Origin: Atherix ibis
Taxonomy: Eukaryota; Arthropoda; Insecta; Diptera; Athericidae
Assembly: GCA_958298945.1 (NCBI GenBank)
Contig: OY282606.1
Span: 77,673,622-77,737,621 of the forward strand
Direction: 5' to 3'
DNA: 64,000 nt
Made by a program: the position numbers and the translations under genes. Below are positions 25,201 through 33,821 of the stretch, piece by piece; the first letter of the stretch is position 1, and every line of letters starts with the position of its first letter. The notes under the pieces are model-generated. The model was not told the DNA's origin and did not search any database. It saw only the letters and a program-made list of their open reading frames with translations.

Positions 25201-28200
25201 TACAGCACACATAACAATCGAACTAATCAAGGTAGTATGCCTTTGCGTAGAGCATCTTGTATTTGAGATTACCATCTAAAGCTGACCTAAGACAAACTCA
25301 ATTAACCATAAAATATTTAAGATCTTAATTCTTTAGTGAGAATTATTTTTTTTGGTCAGTTCTTTGAAAATTTCGTTGAATTCACGTGTTTTTTCTTTAA
25401 AAAAATTATTTTCAGAATTACATCAAAAATATTTTATCCAGAGTATGGATCATTTGCAATACCCTCCTTACTCTCCTTAACTATTTAGAACACTTTTAAG
25501 AAGAAAATAATAAAATAGCATAGTGGGTTCCCATGTCCAAAACATTTTATAAATTCTTTAAAAAGTTTGATTGTTAATATTAAATTTAAATCTAAAATAA
25601 AGGTGATATTAGATGGTCAAACATGGCGCGAGAGTCTGACCCAAGTTTGGCTGACCGTCGAATAGGCTTGTGAGATTGGCTGACGTGACTAACCGTTTAG
25701 TAGTATGATTGTGATATTTGGCTGACATCAGCCATATTTAGGCTCATCATCTAAGCCGTCAGCCACTGCTTCACGTCAGCCACGTCTGTCATGTCTTTCA
25801 ACAATATTTGTTGAAGAGTGAAATAAGTAAAGATGATTTGCATTCACTTTTGGATATGGAATCGCAACGAACTGACTAGTGCAACGATGATGACAATATT
25901 GATTTTGTTCTGCTCAATGTCAAAAAGGCAAAGTCGAAGCCAAAGCCATGCCGCAGAAAAAAGTAACACGAATAAATAGTTCACTTTATTTTGCTCGTGG
26001 ATGAGTCAAAACAAAGCGAATGAATCTATGCGCTATCTTTAAAAGGAATTTGGGCATTCTGTAATAAAAGAAGCCGGAATAAAGTACCGTCGGCATTAAC
26101 AGGCAGCCAAACACCAGAAACCGCGATATAAATCAAGCTCGTCGGAACGGAGCCCAAGCAACACTTTCGCTCAAAATCCGTCCATGTCTTATTTTTGTTG
26201 TTGTTCTGTTTTTGTTGCAATAATACATGTTATATACATCGGTGCAGCAGCCTTTCTCTTCGACATTTTTAATTTAATTTCATACTCACAACAATGCAAT
26301 AAACGAAACGAAATGAAAAGATAATTTGTCTATGCGTCAAACTCAAGTGTTGCTCACTGGCTGACGACTGACTACTAGCTGACCGTTTGCTAGACATAAA
26401 ACTTGTCTGTCTAAAATTTGATGTTGTCATCCACGAACAAATTAAAAGTTCTCTGTTTGTTACATCAGTCATTATCAGCCATCATCAGCCTTTTTGGAAG
26501 AATTGACTGACAGTAGCGCACGACTTTGAGACAGATTTGGCTGACAGTCTGATACCTCAACTTTTCGTCAGCCAACGTTAGTCGTCACCCATTTTTTTTC
26601 AAGAAGTGACGTTACCTGACTTTTGCCAATTTGCCTTACCATCTAATAGTACCATAAATTATGGAAATTTCTCCAAAAAGCTGAATAAATGGAGATTATC
26701 GTCAGCCTAACCTTCAAAATGTTGTAGATATCCAAACACTTAAAATATTGATAAGGACCTATAAAACCAGTCATATACTGTAAGGCTTATGAAAAAAAAG
26801 TAATACCCATTAAAGTTTAGATAATATAGATCATTTTTCAAAATAAAAATTAAATATTTAAAATCCACACAAAACTTAAAATATTTTTGTCCTTTCATTG
26901 TCTTTACTTTTATAAGAAAAAAATGATAACTGATATTCACACGTGCCACTTGTCGGCTTAGTTCTATCATCGCATGCAAATAGTTAATGGAATATCAATC
27001 AATAAATACGAGTAAGCAGTTGGATTAGGGCCCCCACCCTCTAAATAAATACCCTCTAATCAATATGGAATTTGATTAATTCCTACTATTGGTATTTTAT
27101 TTTAATTTGGTTATTTATTATCAAATCAATCTTTTCGATAATTGTGCAAATTTATTATTTAGTTTTATGGTTCACCTATATGAGTGCATATATTTATCCT
27201 ATCAGTGTAAACGTGAAATTTCTCTCATAAATAATAGCCAGCCAAGCAAACATGTCACTTCCAGAATACTCTAGCGTTAACATCACATCCAAATGCTGCC
27301 AAATTGATTTTGTACACACGAAGTGGTTTTTGAAAAATTGCTCTAAGGCCACTAAGTCGGACTACTTTTGTTACAATATTAAAAGGCAAGGTCATCATCC
27401 CCTTACGCAAATCCTCTTGTTCCACTTTGCTCAACTACCGCTTTGCCTACTTTCATTGTACAATAGTTTTTAGTAAATATTTCCAAATGTAATCATAGAA
27501 GAACGGATGGATGAACCACATCGCATAGAAGCCCTCTTCATAAGATATGCGTTAGGTGTACACACCATATAGAAACTACTCTGCGAGCCTATAGAATTCG
27601 CATAACAAGAATCTTCAAAGCATGGGATCACTTCAAGAAGAAATATTATATATAAAAAAAATTGACATTGTAAGGAGGAGAAAACGATAGCAAATATAAA
27701 CCGTTTTGTTACAGGATATTACATTCGTTTATTTGGCATAGGTTCAGGACCATGTACACATCAGCCCTACACAGATTCGACGAAAGAGGATGGATTTTCC
27801 CGGCGACAAAACCAAAATACGATTACCTCAAAAGGGGATGGATGTACATTGTGTTCATATTAAATAAAATTCAATATAATATAAGGGTACCCAGACGGAA
27901 TGTATGGAATGCCAGGAATTTTGTTATTTTCCTATTGGAATCCACCCTAAAGATAAATTTTCTAACGTGCATTTGTACACTGTTAAAAAATTCCCTTATA
28001 GAAATTAATTTTACTTATCTTATCATAATTTTTTTTTATTGAAATATTGTACAATGAAAATTAAATTTTTTATATATATTTTTTTGATTTATTATATAAA
28101 AATTGATTGCGTTTTGTTAATTTGAATTTTGTATGTCATCGAATTCCAAAGTGAATTGGCATCAAGAAGAATCCTTAAAATTCTATGACATGAAAAATAT

Positions 28201-31200
28201 TTTCGAATATATTCTAAACATTTACAAAAAAAAATAATTTAAAAAACTATAATTTAAAATTTTTTTAATAATTTATTATTAAAAAAAAACTTTTTGAAAA
28301 AATTAGTTTTTTCTTATTTGAAGAAAAAATAATGTAAATATTCTGCTACTTTTTGAAAGTGTGTTGATCTGCTGAGGCGCAGAATCAAAAACCGACCCCA
28401 AGTCAAAAGAGGAAATGTTACAGTTTTGAGTATAAGGGATGGTCCATGTCATCTGCAGTATTAGAAAGGAAATATTTTTGGGATCGAGGAAAACAATTAG
28501 GCACACTTCATGGATAGTTAAACGTAATTGTTTTCAATTTATTTCCTTATTTTAGAGTATCTTAAATGATTATCCATAATACCGTGAATTAGGTGGGCAA
28601 TAAGTGTGTATAACAGTGAAATAATATGAAATTTTTAGAAACTAAAAGCGACTGGTTAGAAATTGTATAAAGAGTAATAAAATTTATTATAATTTATGAA
28701 AAAGAAATTTATTTATTTTCCAAGTGAAAATTCAAGAAGATGAATTCATAATCGAAATTCGTGAGAAATTTCCAAAATTTATAAGCTATTAAATTGTATT
28801 CTCTGTTCTCTCCTAAAGAATCTTTTTTTTATTGATTTATGTCAGAAACAGATTTATCCCATTTGTTATTTACACTCGTACTCAGTACATGAATGTATAT
28901 CCAACTCAGTAGCTGTAGTCCCTTCCTTGCAGATTTGTACGATTGTCGAGTCAAAACAAACCCCCATTTGGGAAACCAACTTCTCTTTAACAGCACTTCA
29001 GTGCAGCCGACCATAAAAGTGCCATCCGATGGATAAGTTTTATTTGTCCAAAAATCATCTTCATGCACAATTGAAATTGTACCTCAGAAGATGAATCTGA
29101 ACCAATAATGAGCAAACTTTTCAGACGACAGAACATTTTCAATATTGTAGACGGAAAACTTTTTGAATCTTGATTTTTCAATTTATTTGGAAGATGAATC
29201 TATGAACTTGTATACCTGTTAACTATGATGGTTTAATAATTGATTTTTATTTTTGATTAGTTCGAATGGAAATTATTAGTTTTATTTTGATATAAATTTG
29301 GAAACATAATAAAAGTTCTACAAAAACTTTATGAAAATTTTGTTTTTTTCAGACATTTTTTTTGTGGTAATTGTTATTATATTGTAGTAATGGAATGGTG
29401 ATTTATTAAGAATAGCTTTTTTTTTCAATAAAAAAAACCCCAAAAAAGTTAAGTAATTTCTTACTGAGATACTTTCTTAAAATAACAATGCGAGTTTGAT
29501 TTAAATTATAAAATTCGGAAGCTCAAATTCTTTAGAACACAAAAACTGATGATTACAGCATTAATCCATAATATCATACTCATGTATCAGCCCTTGCAGA
29601 TTTAATAACCCTTAGAATATAAAATCCTGATGATCTATAAGTCATGTTCCAAGAACCTAAAAACCTAATAATCATTTTCTGGCAACTTAATAATTTGCAG
29701 ATTGTCTTGAATGCATGGTATTGTATTAGATCTCAAGATATTGTCATCATATCTGGCAACGAATACGCTGAAAAACACTTCCCTTGCGTTATATTGAATT
29801 AGATTAACCCGAGGCAAACAAAGCCGACGCAGGCATCTATGCATAGCTATGACCTATATGATACCCTATTTGAACAGAAACTATGATGACAGAAATGTAC
29901 AAGCGTTGGGTGACGACGGTATATCGTCCAAGCACACTTCGATATTGTGTATGTTAACGCTAACATGTCGCCAATCGAGCTTTTGTATCGAATCCCCGTT
30001 AGCAGGGAGGAAAGAAATGAGACTGGAATTTATCAAAATGGCAGTAACTGAGATTTATCGTTAAAAGGAAGATGGGCGCATCATGTCATTTCTGACATAG
30101 CCTATCATCTCCCTCATCTTATTTCTGACATAGCCTATCATCTCCCTTCTGGAACGGAAGAGGTCATGGAGAATTGGACCACTATATGGCCTAATTATTG
30201 TACAAAGTATCGGGTTTTTCAATAGCAACTTGACACTTTTGATTTCTTACTATGGCTTATTTTGCGAAAGGATCTTAGCCTGCACTCTTACAAGATCAAG
30301 TTAACTCAAGAACTAAAGCCACTTGACTATATGAAGCGACGCACGTTCTCAGATTGGGCTCTAGAGAAGTTTGCCAAAAATAACGACTTTCATCGCAAAA
30401 TCATCTTCAGTAATGAAGCCCATTTTTGGTTGAATGGCTTCGTCAACAAACAAAACATGCGTTATTGGAGTGCTGCAAACCCTCATGTGCTTCATGAAAT
30501 AGCACTTTATCCACAAAAAGTGTTTGTATGGTACGGTTTTCATGCCGGTGGCGTCATTGGGCCATTTTTCTTCGTTGATGAAAATGGCCGTCACATTACA
30601 GTCAATGGTGAACGCTACAGAAACATGTTGCAGCGTTATTTCTTCGATCAATTGCATGGGCTGGAAATCAGTGATATGTGGTTGCAACAAGACGGTGCTA
30701 CATCCCACATAGCGGGAGAAACAATCGACTTATTGAAGTCCAAGTTCGGTGAACGTGTTATATCGAGAAAACGTCCTGTCGATTGGCCGTCGAAATCTTG
30801 TGATTTAACACCTCTAAACTTTTTTCTGTGGGGCTATGTTAAATCAATGGTCTATGCCACGAATTGTGTGGACGAATCATCGAAAATTGGCTTCAACGAA
30901 TTGACCGTTGCAAGCGTGCCCGTGGTAGATATACCACCTTGATCAAAAATTTGTGGTGCTTCCATCATTCCGATTTGAGTTCTGTTAAGTTGGTACATCT
31001 GTCGGTGATATTCTCTCAAAATTTAGCGTCATAGCTTGACATTTGCAAAAGTTACGTAGCCAAGAATACATCTATCTCTGTGTGTGTTGGCGATTTTTTA
31101 CAATTTTAGAAATGGATTTAAATTTGCAACAACGAACTTGTATTAAATTTTGCGTAAAAAATGGATTTAATGGTGCGCGAACATTGGAAATGTTGGAAAA

Positions 31201-33813
31201 GTGTTTCGGTAACGATTCTCTAAAGAAAACGATCGTTTACCAGTGACACGAGCGGTTCAAAAGTGGTCGTGAGTCAATCGAAGATGATGAACGCAGTGGC
31301 AGACCATCAAGATCGAAAACCGAGGAAAACATTGATAAAGTAAAAGAAATGTTGGTCAATAACCGCAAATTAACCATCAGAGAGATAGCGGAGGACTTGA
31401 ACATTGCCTATGGATCTGTCCAAGACATTTTGGTTAATGATTTGGGCTTCCGTCGTGTAGCAGCAAAGTTAGTGCCAAAAGACCTCAATTTCATGACCGT
31501 GTTGACGTCGTAAAAGACATGATTTGCGAGGCTGACTCCGATTCCACATTCATCAAAAGGATCATTACTGGAGACGAGACGTGGGTTTATGAGTACGACA
31601 CGCAATCCAGATATCAGGCAAGTGAATGGCGTTCACCAAATGAGCCGAGACCAAAAAAAACCACGTCGTTTTCAGTGAAAAAAGAAGGCAATGCTAACGG
31701 TTTTCATGGATTACAACGGTGTAGTGCATCATGAATTTTTGCCAGAAGGCCGGACAATAAACAAAGAGTATTATTTGGGCGTTATAAGACGTTTGCGTGA
31801 AGCAATTCGCCGAAAGAGACCAGAACTGTGGGCAGAAAACTCGTGAATTTTGCACTATGATAACGCACCGTCGCACAGTGTCATCATTATTCGTAATTTT
31901 TTGACGAAAAATGCAACAAATACCATCCAACAACCACCGAATTCACGTGATTTGGCTCCTTGTGACTTCTTTCTGTTCAATCGAGTTAAAAAACCATTAC
32001 GGGGAACGTGTTTCAACAGCCGAGAGGAAGTAATGGAAAAATGTTTCGAGGATTGGATCAAGCGCTGGCATAATAGTGTTAAAGTCGATGGGGATTACTT
32101 TGTAGGGGACAATATAGATTTAGATGAATAAACTTGTATTTTTAATTTTCTGAATAAATTCCGAGATCAACTTTTTGATCAAGGTGGTATGACCAAAGTC
32201 AAGTTCAATTCAGAATTGCATTGATTGTACTTTAAGGCAATAAATAATTGCATTGATTGTACTTTAAGGCAAAAGTTTTGATATATCTTAAATGGTTTGC
32301 GAGATATTTAAAAGAAAAGTTGTCAAGTTCTTATTCAACAACCCTTTAACATCACAAGCAAGATGGGGTGCAGTATGTGCATACGCAACTCGAGAAATAA
32401 AGAACAGTTGCCTGCAGCCTAAATAGGATAATAGACTTGATGTCAGTCTACTACCCATGAAGTATTACCTGACAGTGGTTTCACTTAGGTGAGTTTTAGT
32501 GGGTAAAAGTCGCACGTACTGTAGGGATCAGTATCTCTACAGCATTTTTAGAAGATTTGTACTCCATCGTAAATCTTGGCGACCTAAATAAAAATAACTA
32601 AGATTAAGGATTGGTTATACCGTTTTCATCCACTATTTTCTAATTGGAAACCTTTCACATTCCGTTTGTCAATCCTGTGGCAACTATCTAACCAAACCAC
32701 TCATAGGGACTGCCAAACCACTCATAGTCTCATTACTACACGTAGAAAGATTTTTTTGTCTCGTAGAAAAATTCTCTAGCTTCACTTGCAAGTTCTTTAT
32801 TTTTATTTTCTCTTGGTAAAAAATTTTGTTTATGAAATCTAACTTAAGGAATCTGCCTACTTTCAAATACCTTTAGTCGCAAAATGACCTAAATGTAAAG
32901 GGGCACTAGTAGATCCTTAGGGACTTTGTATACAATATAATATAATATCATAAATTGCGAGCTACATTTTTGAAGCTAAATGATTTCTAGATAATATTTT
33001 TCAAAGTCCTTAAGTAATGTCCGAGAAACCCCTAAAGTCATAATAATTAGTTGGCTGTGTTAAGGAATCTAATAATGTTTGTGTAATATTTGACAAATTG
33101 AATTTATCATAAATTTAATATCATACGTTGAGTATCAAAGAACCTTTTAATTACATCCTATAACATAGATCTAATAACTTTTCCATATCTTGCAGACCTA
33201 ATGTACCAAATGAGCTTTGTGAGTTTTAGGTCACCTCTAAGAGACCCAAATTATTAAATTATCTTTGTGATCTTTAGGTCATCTTTTAAGGACCCAATGT
33301 ATCGAATGCTCTCTTTAAACTTTTGGTTACCTCTTAAGGACCCAATGTATCAAATTATCTTTGTTATCTCCAATATAAATACAATTTTTCTATAATGGAA
33401 TTTTTGGTCTGTACAATTTTTCCAATATAAAATTTTTCTATAATATTATTTTTATAACTAATAAATAATGCTACAATCACATGTCGGGTTTAGATCTTTC
33501 ACAAAAGAGAATCAGTTTTAGGTCTTCTATAAAAAGAAAATTAACTAAAACTTATTAATTCCAATCTTATATTTAGTTCTTGTTAAAAGATGCTCTCAGT
33601 TTTTATCATTAATTTTGGCAATGTTAAACTATAAGACAGAGAAAATAACCCACTTCGTTTAATAATAAATATCGTATCCAATAACTTCATAAATATTAAT
33701 TTAAATAGTACAAAATGCGTTATTAAATTAATTTTTTAATAGCAAATCTTACCTTGAGCCGTTAGTCTGGCTGTCCTGTCAGACAGTTTATAGTTATTAG
33801 GGTTAATCGACAT
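10232..33813 (-). CDS. Glutamate decarboxylase (Gad), four 5' coding exons, 3' part outside window
   Basis: The join of 33753-33813, 17503-17739, 10420-10988 and 10232-10299 (all minus) gives 311 codons plus two bases, against about 510 residues in Drosophila Gad1. The enzyme is PLP-dependent, group II decarboxylase fold, and converts glutamate to GABA in neurons. Visible landmarks by residue: N-terminal [10 protein letters not shown]; the [10 protein letters not shown] helix in exon 2; HPHFFNQLS (101-109); [13 protein letters not shown] (126-138); SDQCHYS with His207, expected to stack on PLP; NATAGTT (258-264); and LHVD with Asp289, expected to bind the PLP pyridine nitrogen, followed by A-A-W-G-G-G. 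The Schiff-base lysine (N-P-H-K) and catalytic-loop tyrosine belong to later exons not found here. All introns are GT-AG and phases match (1, 1, 0, then 2). No stop or frameshift is seen, so the gene looks functional. Confidence 0.95.
10420..10988 (-). CDS. Gad exon 3 (PLP-binding core)
   Basis: 569 bases, entered in phase 1 (completing G100) and ending on a codon boundary at Asp289. It carries most of the large PLP-binding domain visible here: [62 protein letters not shown] and the LHVD strand. The acceptor is TTTTTTTCTCAG and the donor GTAAGT. The frame is uninterrupted and conservation with fly Gad1 is very high. Confidence 0.97.
10989..12213 (-). other. Gad intron 2, part proximal to exon 3
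   Basis: No coding signal or mobile element was recognised on either strand. The sequence is moderately AT-rich and includes a richer tract around 11230-11450 that could hold regulatory sites, but nothing specific is identifiable. Confidence 0.5.
12214..12924 (+). mobile_element. Mariner derivative with inverted 5' end in place of its 3' end
   Basis: The element starts after a TA with CCAGGTGTATAAGCTTA and is the same family as 57731-58969. From the ATG at 12372 the transposase frame runs through the helix-turn-helix ([19 protein letters not shown], then [20 protein letters not shown]) to [20 protein letters not shown], holding the first catalytic Asp, with a small internal loss near 12640. 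At 12871 the sequence jumps into an 18-bp hairpin (12871-12888 / 12894-12911). The last 40 or so bases are an inverted copy of the element's own 5' end, ending in a degenerate terminal repeat before TA at 12925. The other two catalytic Asp are missing, so it cannot make transposase. Confidence 0.85.
13290..14120 (-). mobile_element. Mariner relic, minus strand
   Basis: The minus strand, through several frames, gives a block near 13520-13570 resembling [13 protein letters not shown] followed by [15 protein letters not shown] and [10 protein letters not shown]. This is the second and third catalytic-Asp region of a D,D34D mariner. Further right on the plus map are blocks matching the central and N-terminal parts. 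Stops and frameshifts abound and terminal repeats were not found. A related fragment lies at 63260-63640. Confidence 0.65.
14150..17502 (-). other. Gad intron 2, part proximal to exon 2
   Basis: No gene was supported. Two areas are less AT-rich than the rest (15360-15760 and 16480-17200) and have open frames of 60-74 codons, but none shows a recognisable domain or splice signals. Intronic regulatory DNA is possible. Confidence 0.4.
17503..17739 (-). CDS. Gad exon 2
   Basis: 237 bases, entered and left in phase 1. The first two bases complete an Asp codon (G|AC) shared with exon 1. It encodes [19 protein letters not shown], then the [16 protein letters not shown] helix, [13 protein letters not shown] and [15 protein letters not shown]. 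This is the N-terminal region that builds the dimer interface in the family. Acceptor TTCTTATAG and donor GTAAGT are both consensus. Confidence 0.95.
18640..19640. mobile_element. Putative terminal-repeat element with TAGAG/CTCTA motif clusters
   Basis: Left (about 18720-18930) and right (about 19430-19620) flanks share many short copies of TAGAG or its complement, such as GGTAGAGC, AGTGCTCTACC and TAGAGAAAAA, arranged as an imperfect inverted repeat around a core of about 450 bp. No transposase frame is present. Clustered sub-terminal motifs are typical of hAT-like and similar non-autonomous DNA transposons, but I could not define exact ends or target duplication. Confidence 0.4.
19630..19710. 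repeat. Three tandem copies of an AGGCATTTTAATCTT unit
   Basis: Units begin at 19630, 19661 and 19681. The first and third also share TCCGGTAACTA, and the third runs into the terminal repeat of the mariner relic that follows. Confidence 0.75.
19697..20290 (+). mobile_element. Mariner relic (CCGGTAACTA-ended family)
   Basis: After the end sequence CCGGTAACTAATCGACC, broken frames give [23 protein letters not shown] and a late block L-T-(stop)[11 protein letters not shown]. These correspond to the helix-turn-helix and the third-Asp region of a mariner transposase. The middle of the gene is deleted. An internal 25-bp tandem copy (CGGTCAGTAGAACACGAA-like) lies at 19896-19940. The same end sequence opens the relic at 43682. 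Confidence 0.6.
21060..21432 (+). pseudogene. LINE reverse-transcriptase C-terminus with (CAAA)n tail
   Basis: The frame from 21074 reads [19 protein letters not shown], then [20 protein letters not shown]. This is the C-terminal L-T-G-H and C-x2-C...H-x4-C (CCHC-like) module of I/Jockey-type LINEs. The sequence ends in five CAAA units at 21411-21431, a plausible 3' tail. Everything upstream is missing, as is usual for 5'-truncated LINE insertions. Confidence 0.75.
21433..22555 (-). other. Intronic AT-rich stretch
   Basis: Nothing recognisable on either strand; part of Gad intron 1. Confidence 0.4.
22556..22858 (+). CDS. Possible nested small membrane protein, 100 codons
   Basis: Starting at the tandem ATGs at 22556-22561, an open frame of 100 codons runs to a TAA at 22856-22858. 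It encodes [20 protein letters not shown], then a hydrophobic stretch (about residues 24-47, [16 protein letters not shown]), a second amphipathic stretch (residues 50-75) and a hydrophilic tail with [10 protein letters not shown]. One membrane segment with a basic N-terminal flank is predicted by eye. I recognise no family. Such length without stops is unusual in this AT-rich intron, and it is not part of the mariner relic that begins about 20 bases later. It is opposite in strand to Gad. It may be a nested intronic gene, an orphan, or chance. Confidence 0.35.
   Translation: MMECEKIPIKSYRTRWFRFFGNISFSIWIKLLILIMIFYILHMTGYLPYELDLIMKIFEGAIKFCVKLYESASLICKKFQREVVEDKPWPSTLKTYENVE
22880..23110 (+). 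mobile_element. Mariner relic fragment
   Basis: The frame at 22940-22965 reads [10 protein letters not shown], the second catalytic-Asp motif. The next block, TGGTTCTTCAGCCTCC at 22992, parallels the sequence at 20038 in another mariner relic (the L-P-Y-S-P-D region). Only about 230 bases are recognisable. Confidence 0.5.
23111..24745 (-). other. Intronic AT-rich stretch with one hairpin
   Basis: No gene is seen. A perfect 18-bp inverted repeat lies at 23900-23917 / 23923-23940 (AATATTATTTTTTATAAA) with a 5-base loop. Confidence 0.55.
24747..25120 (+). mobile_element. Possible mariner-like end and small hairpin
   Basis: TACGAGGGTGAGCGAAAGTC at 24747 resembles the terminal repeat at 48755 (CGAGGGTCGTTCAATAAGTC). 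A following frame from about 24928 (M-S-S-E-I-I-V-F-F) is too short to classify. A perfect 14-bp inverted repeat (GTTATCCAATAATA) lies at 25083-25096 / 25104-25117 with a 7-base loop. Confidence 0.3.
25608..26647. mobile_element. Putative non-autonomous DNA transposon with GGCTGAC sub-terminal repeats
   Basis: The unit starts ATTAGATGGT (25608-25617) and ends with its exact complement ACCATCTAAT (26638-26647). Inside each flank, GGCTGA or TCAGCC occurs many times: about eight copies at 25660-25780 and about seven at 26360-26580, in both orientations. The core has short open frames without a recognisable transposase. TSD is uncertain: TTA/TAA or AT could be argued. Clusters of transposase-binding-like motifs inside short terminal repeats fit a non-autonomous cut-and-paste element. 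Confidence 0.55.
26648..29900 (-). other. Intronic stretch without supported genes
   Basis: No domain-bearing frame was found. Frames at 27752-28042 (+) and 28829-29181 (-) are 64-96 codons but unrecognised. AT-rich, with microsatellite-like runs around 28050-28280. Confidence 0.4.
29930..30150 (+). repeat. Interspersed repeat shared with 60150-60320 (opposite strand)
   Basis: The block with GAAAGAAATGAGAC, GAGATTTATC and TGACATAGCC aligns well with the reverse complement of 60150-60270. The implied peptides also match ([10 protein letters not shown] against S-P-L-V-E-K-K-E-M-R). This suggests fragments of one unidentified coding element. A 38-bp tandem copy (TTTCTGACATAGCCTATCAT) lies at 30088-30148. 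Confidence 0.55.
30262..30930 (+). pseudogene. Transposase of the host element, N-terminally deleted, C-terminus interrupted
   Basis: The frame holds 223 codons in good order: [19 protein letters not shown], then [20 protein letters not shown] with the first catalytic acidic region (here N-E-A-H where D-E-A-H is usual), the [17 protein letters not shown] strand, [19 protein letters not shown] with the second Asp, and [17 protein letters not shown] with the third. The first 100 or so residues (DNA-binding part) are missing. The last codons (C-K-R-A-R-G-R-Y, after a frameshift near 30885) end at the mariner insertion. Change of the first Asp to Asn implies inactivity. It is the most complete copy of the family whose relics also lie at 1880 and 8549. 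Confidence 0.85.
30934..32187 (+). mobile_element. Mariner element, 1254 bp, full length but mutated
   Basis: TA-flanked on both sides (30932-30933 and 32188-32189), with terminal repeats CCACCTTGATCAAAAA and the exact complement. The transposase begins [14 protein letters not shown] at 31112 and shows [17 protein letters not shown], then [11 protein letters not shown] (first Asp), LHYDNAPSH (second Asp) and [13 protein letters not shown] (third Asp, D,D34D spacing). It ends D-N-I-D-L-D-E near 32131. An early stop near 31244, a frameshift near 31470, another near 31690 and a stop near 31844 make it inactive. It sits inside another transposase gene. Confidence 0.92.
32346..33194 (-). other. 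Gad intron 1, end proximal to exon 1
   Basis: No gene or recognised element. A short duplication (CCAAACCACTCATAG) lies at 32693-32729. Confidence 0.4.
33195..33370. repeat. Diverged tandem repeat, period about 60 bp
   Basis: Three imperfect units share GGACCCAATGTATC(A/G)AAT, ATCTTTGT(G/T)ATCT and a TTAGGTCACCTCT-like block. It ends about 380 bases from Gad exon 1, inside intron 1. Confidence 0.6.
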
Positions 33814-33821
33814 TTTCTCCT
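33753..33821 (-). CDS. Gad exon 1 (start codon) with short 5' leader
   Basis: The coding part is 33753-33813. The ATG at 33811-33813 begins [20 protein letters not shown] and ends with one base of the next codon, followed by the donor GTAAGA. Fly Gad1 starts M-S-L-N-P-N-G-Y-K-L-S-E-R-T, which fixes the start. Eight bases before the ATG there is a good acceptor (pyrimidine-rich tract and CAG, boundary at 33821/33822), so a non-coding 5' exon is expected further right; I could not locate it. Confidence 0.9.

Larger units (their letters stand above)
30211..32345 (+). mobile_element. Tc1/mariner-superfamily relic split by a mariner
   Basis: Imperfect inverted ends are visible: GGGTTTTTCAATAGCAACTT near 30211 and the complement of GGGTTGTTGAATAAGAACTT near 32320-32345. 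The left part encodes a transposase (30262-30930). At 30934 a mariner is inserted. To the right of it the tail of the host element resumes at 32190, with a 30-bp tandem duplication (TTGCATTGATTGTACTTTAA) at 32218-32273. Confidence 0.7.

Noticed and set aside
25608..26647. GGCTGAC clusters as a CRISPR-like or satellite array
   Set aside because: Copies are irregularly spaced, in both orientations and confined to two flanks bounded by inverted ends, which fits a transposon better.
28829..29181. Minus-strand frames with some coding-like stretches ([14 protein letters not shown])
   Set aside because: Could be a transposon remnant, but I could match it to no family, and the frames are short and overlapping.
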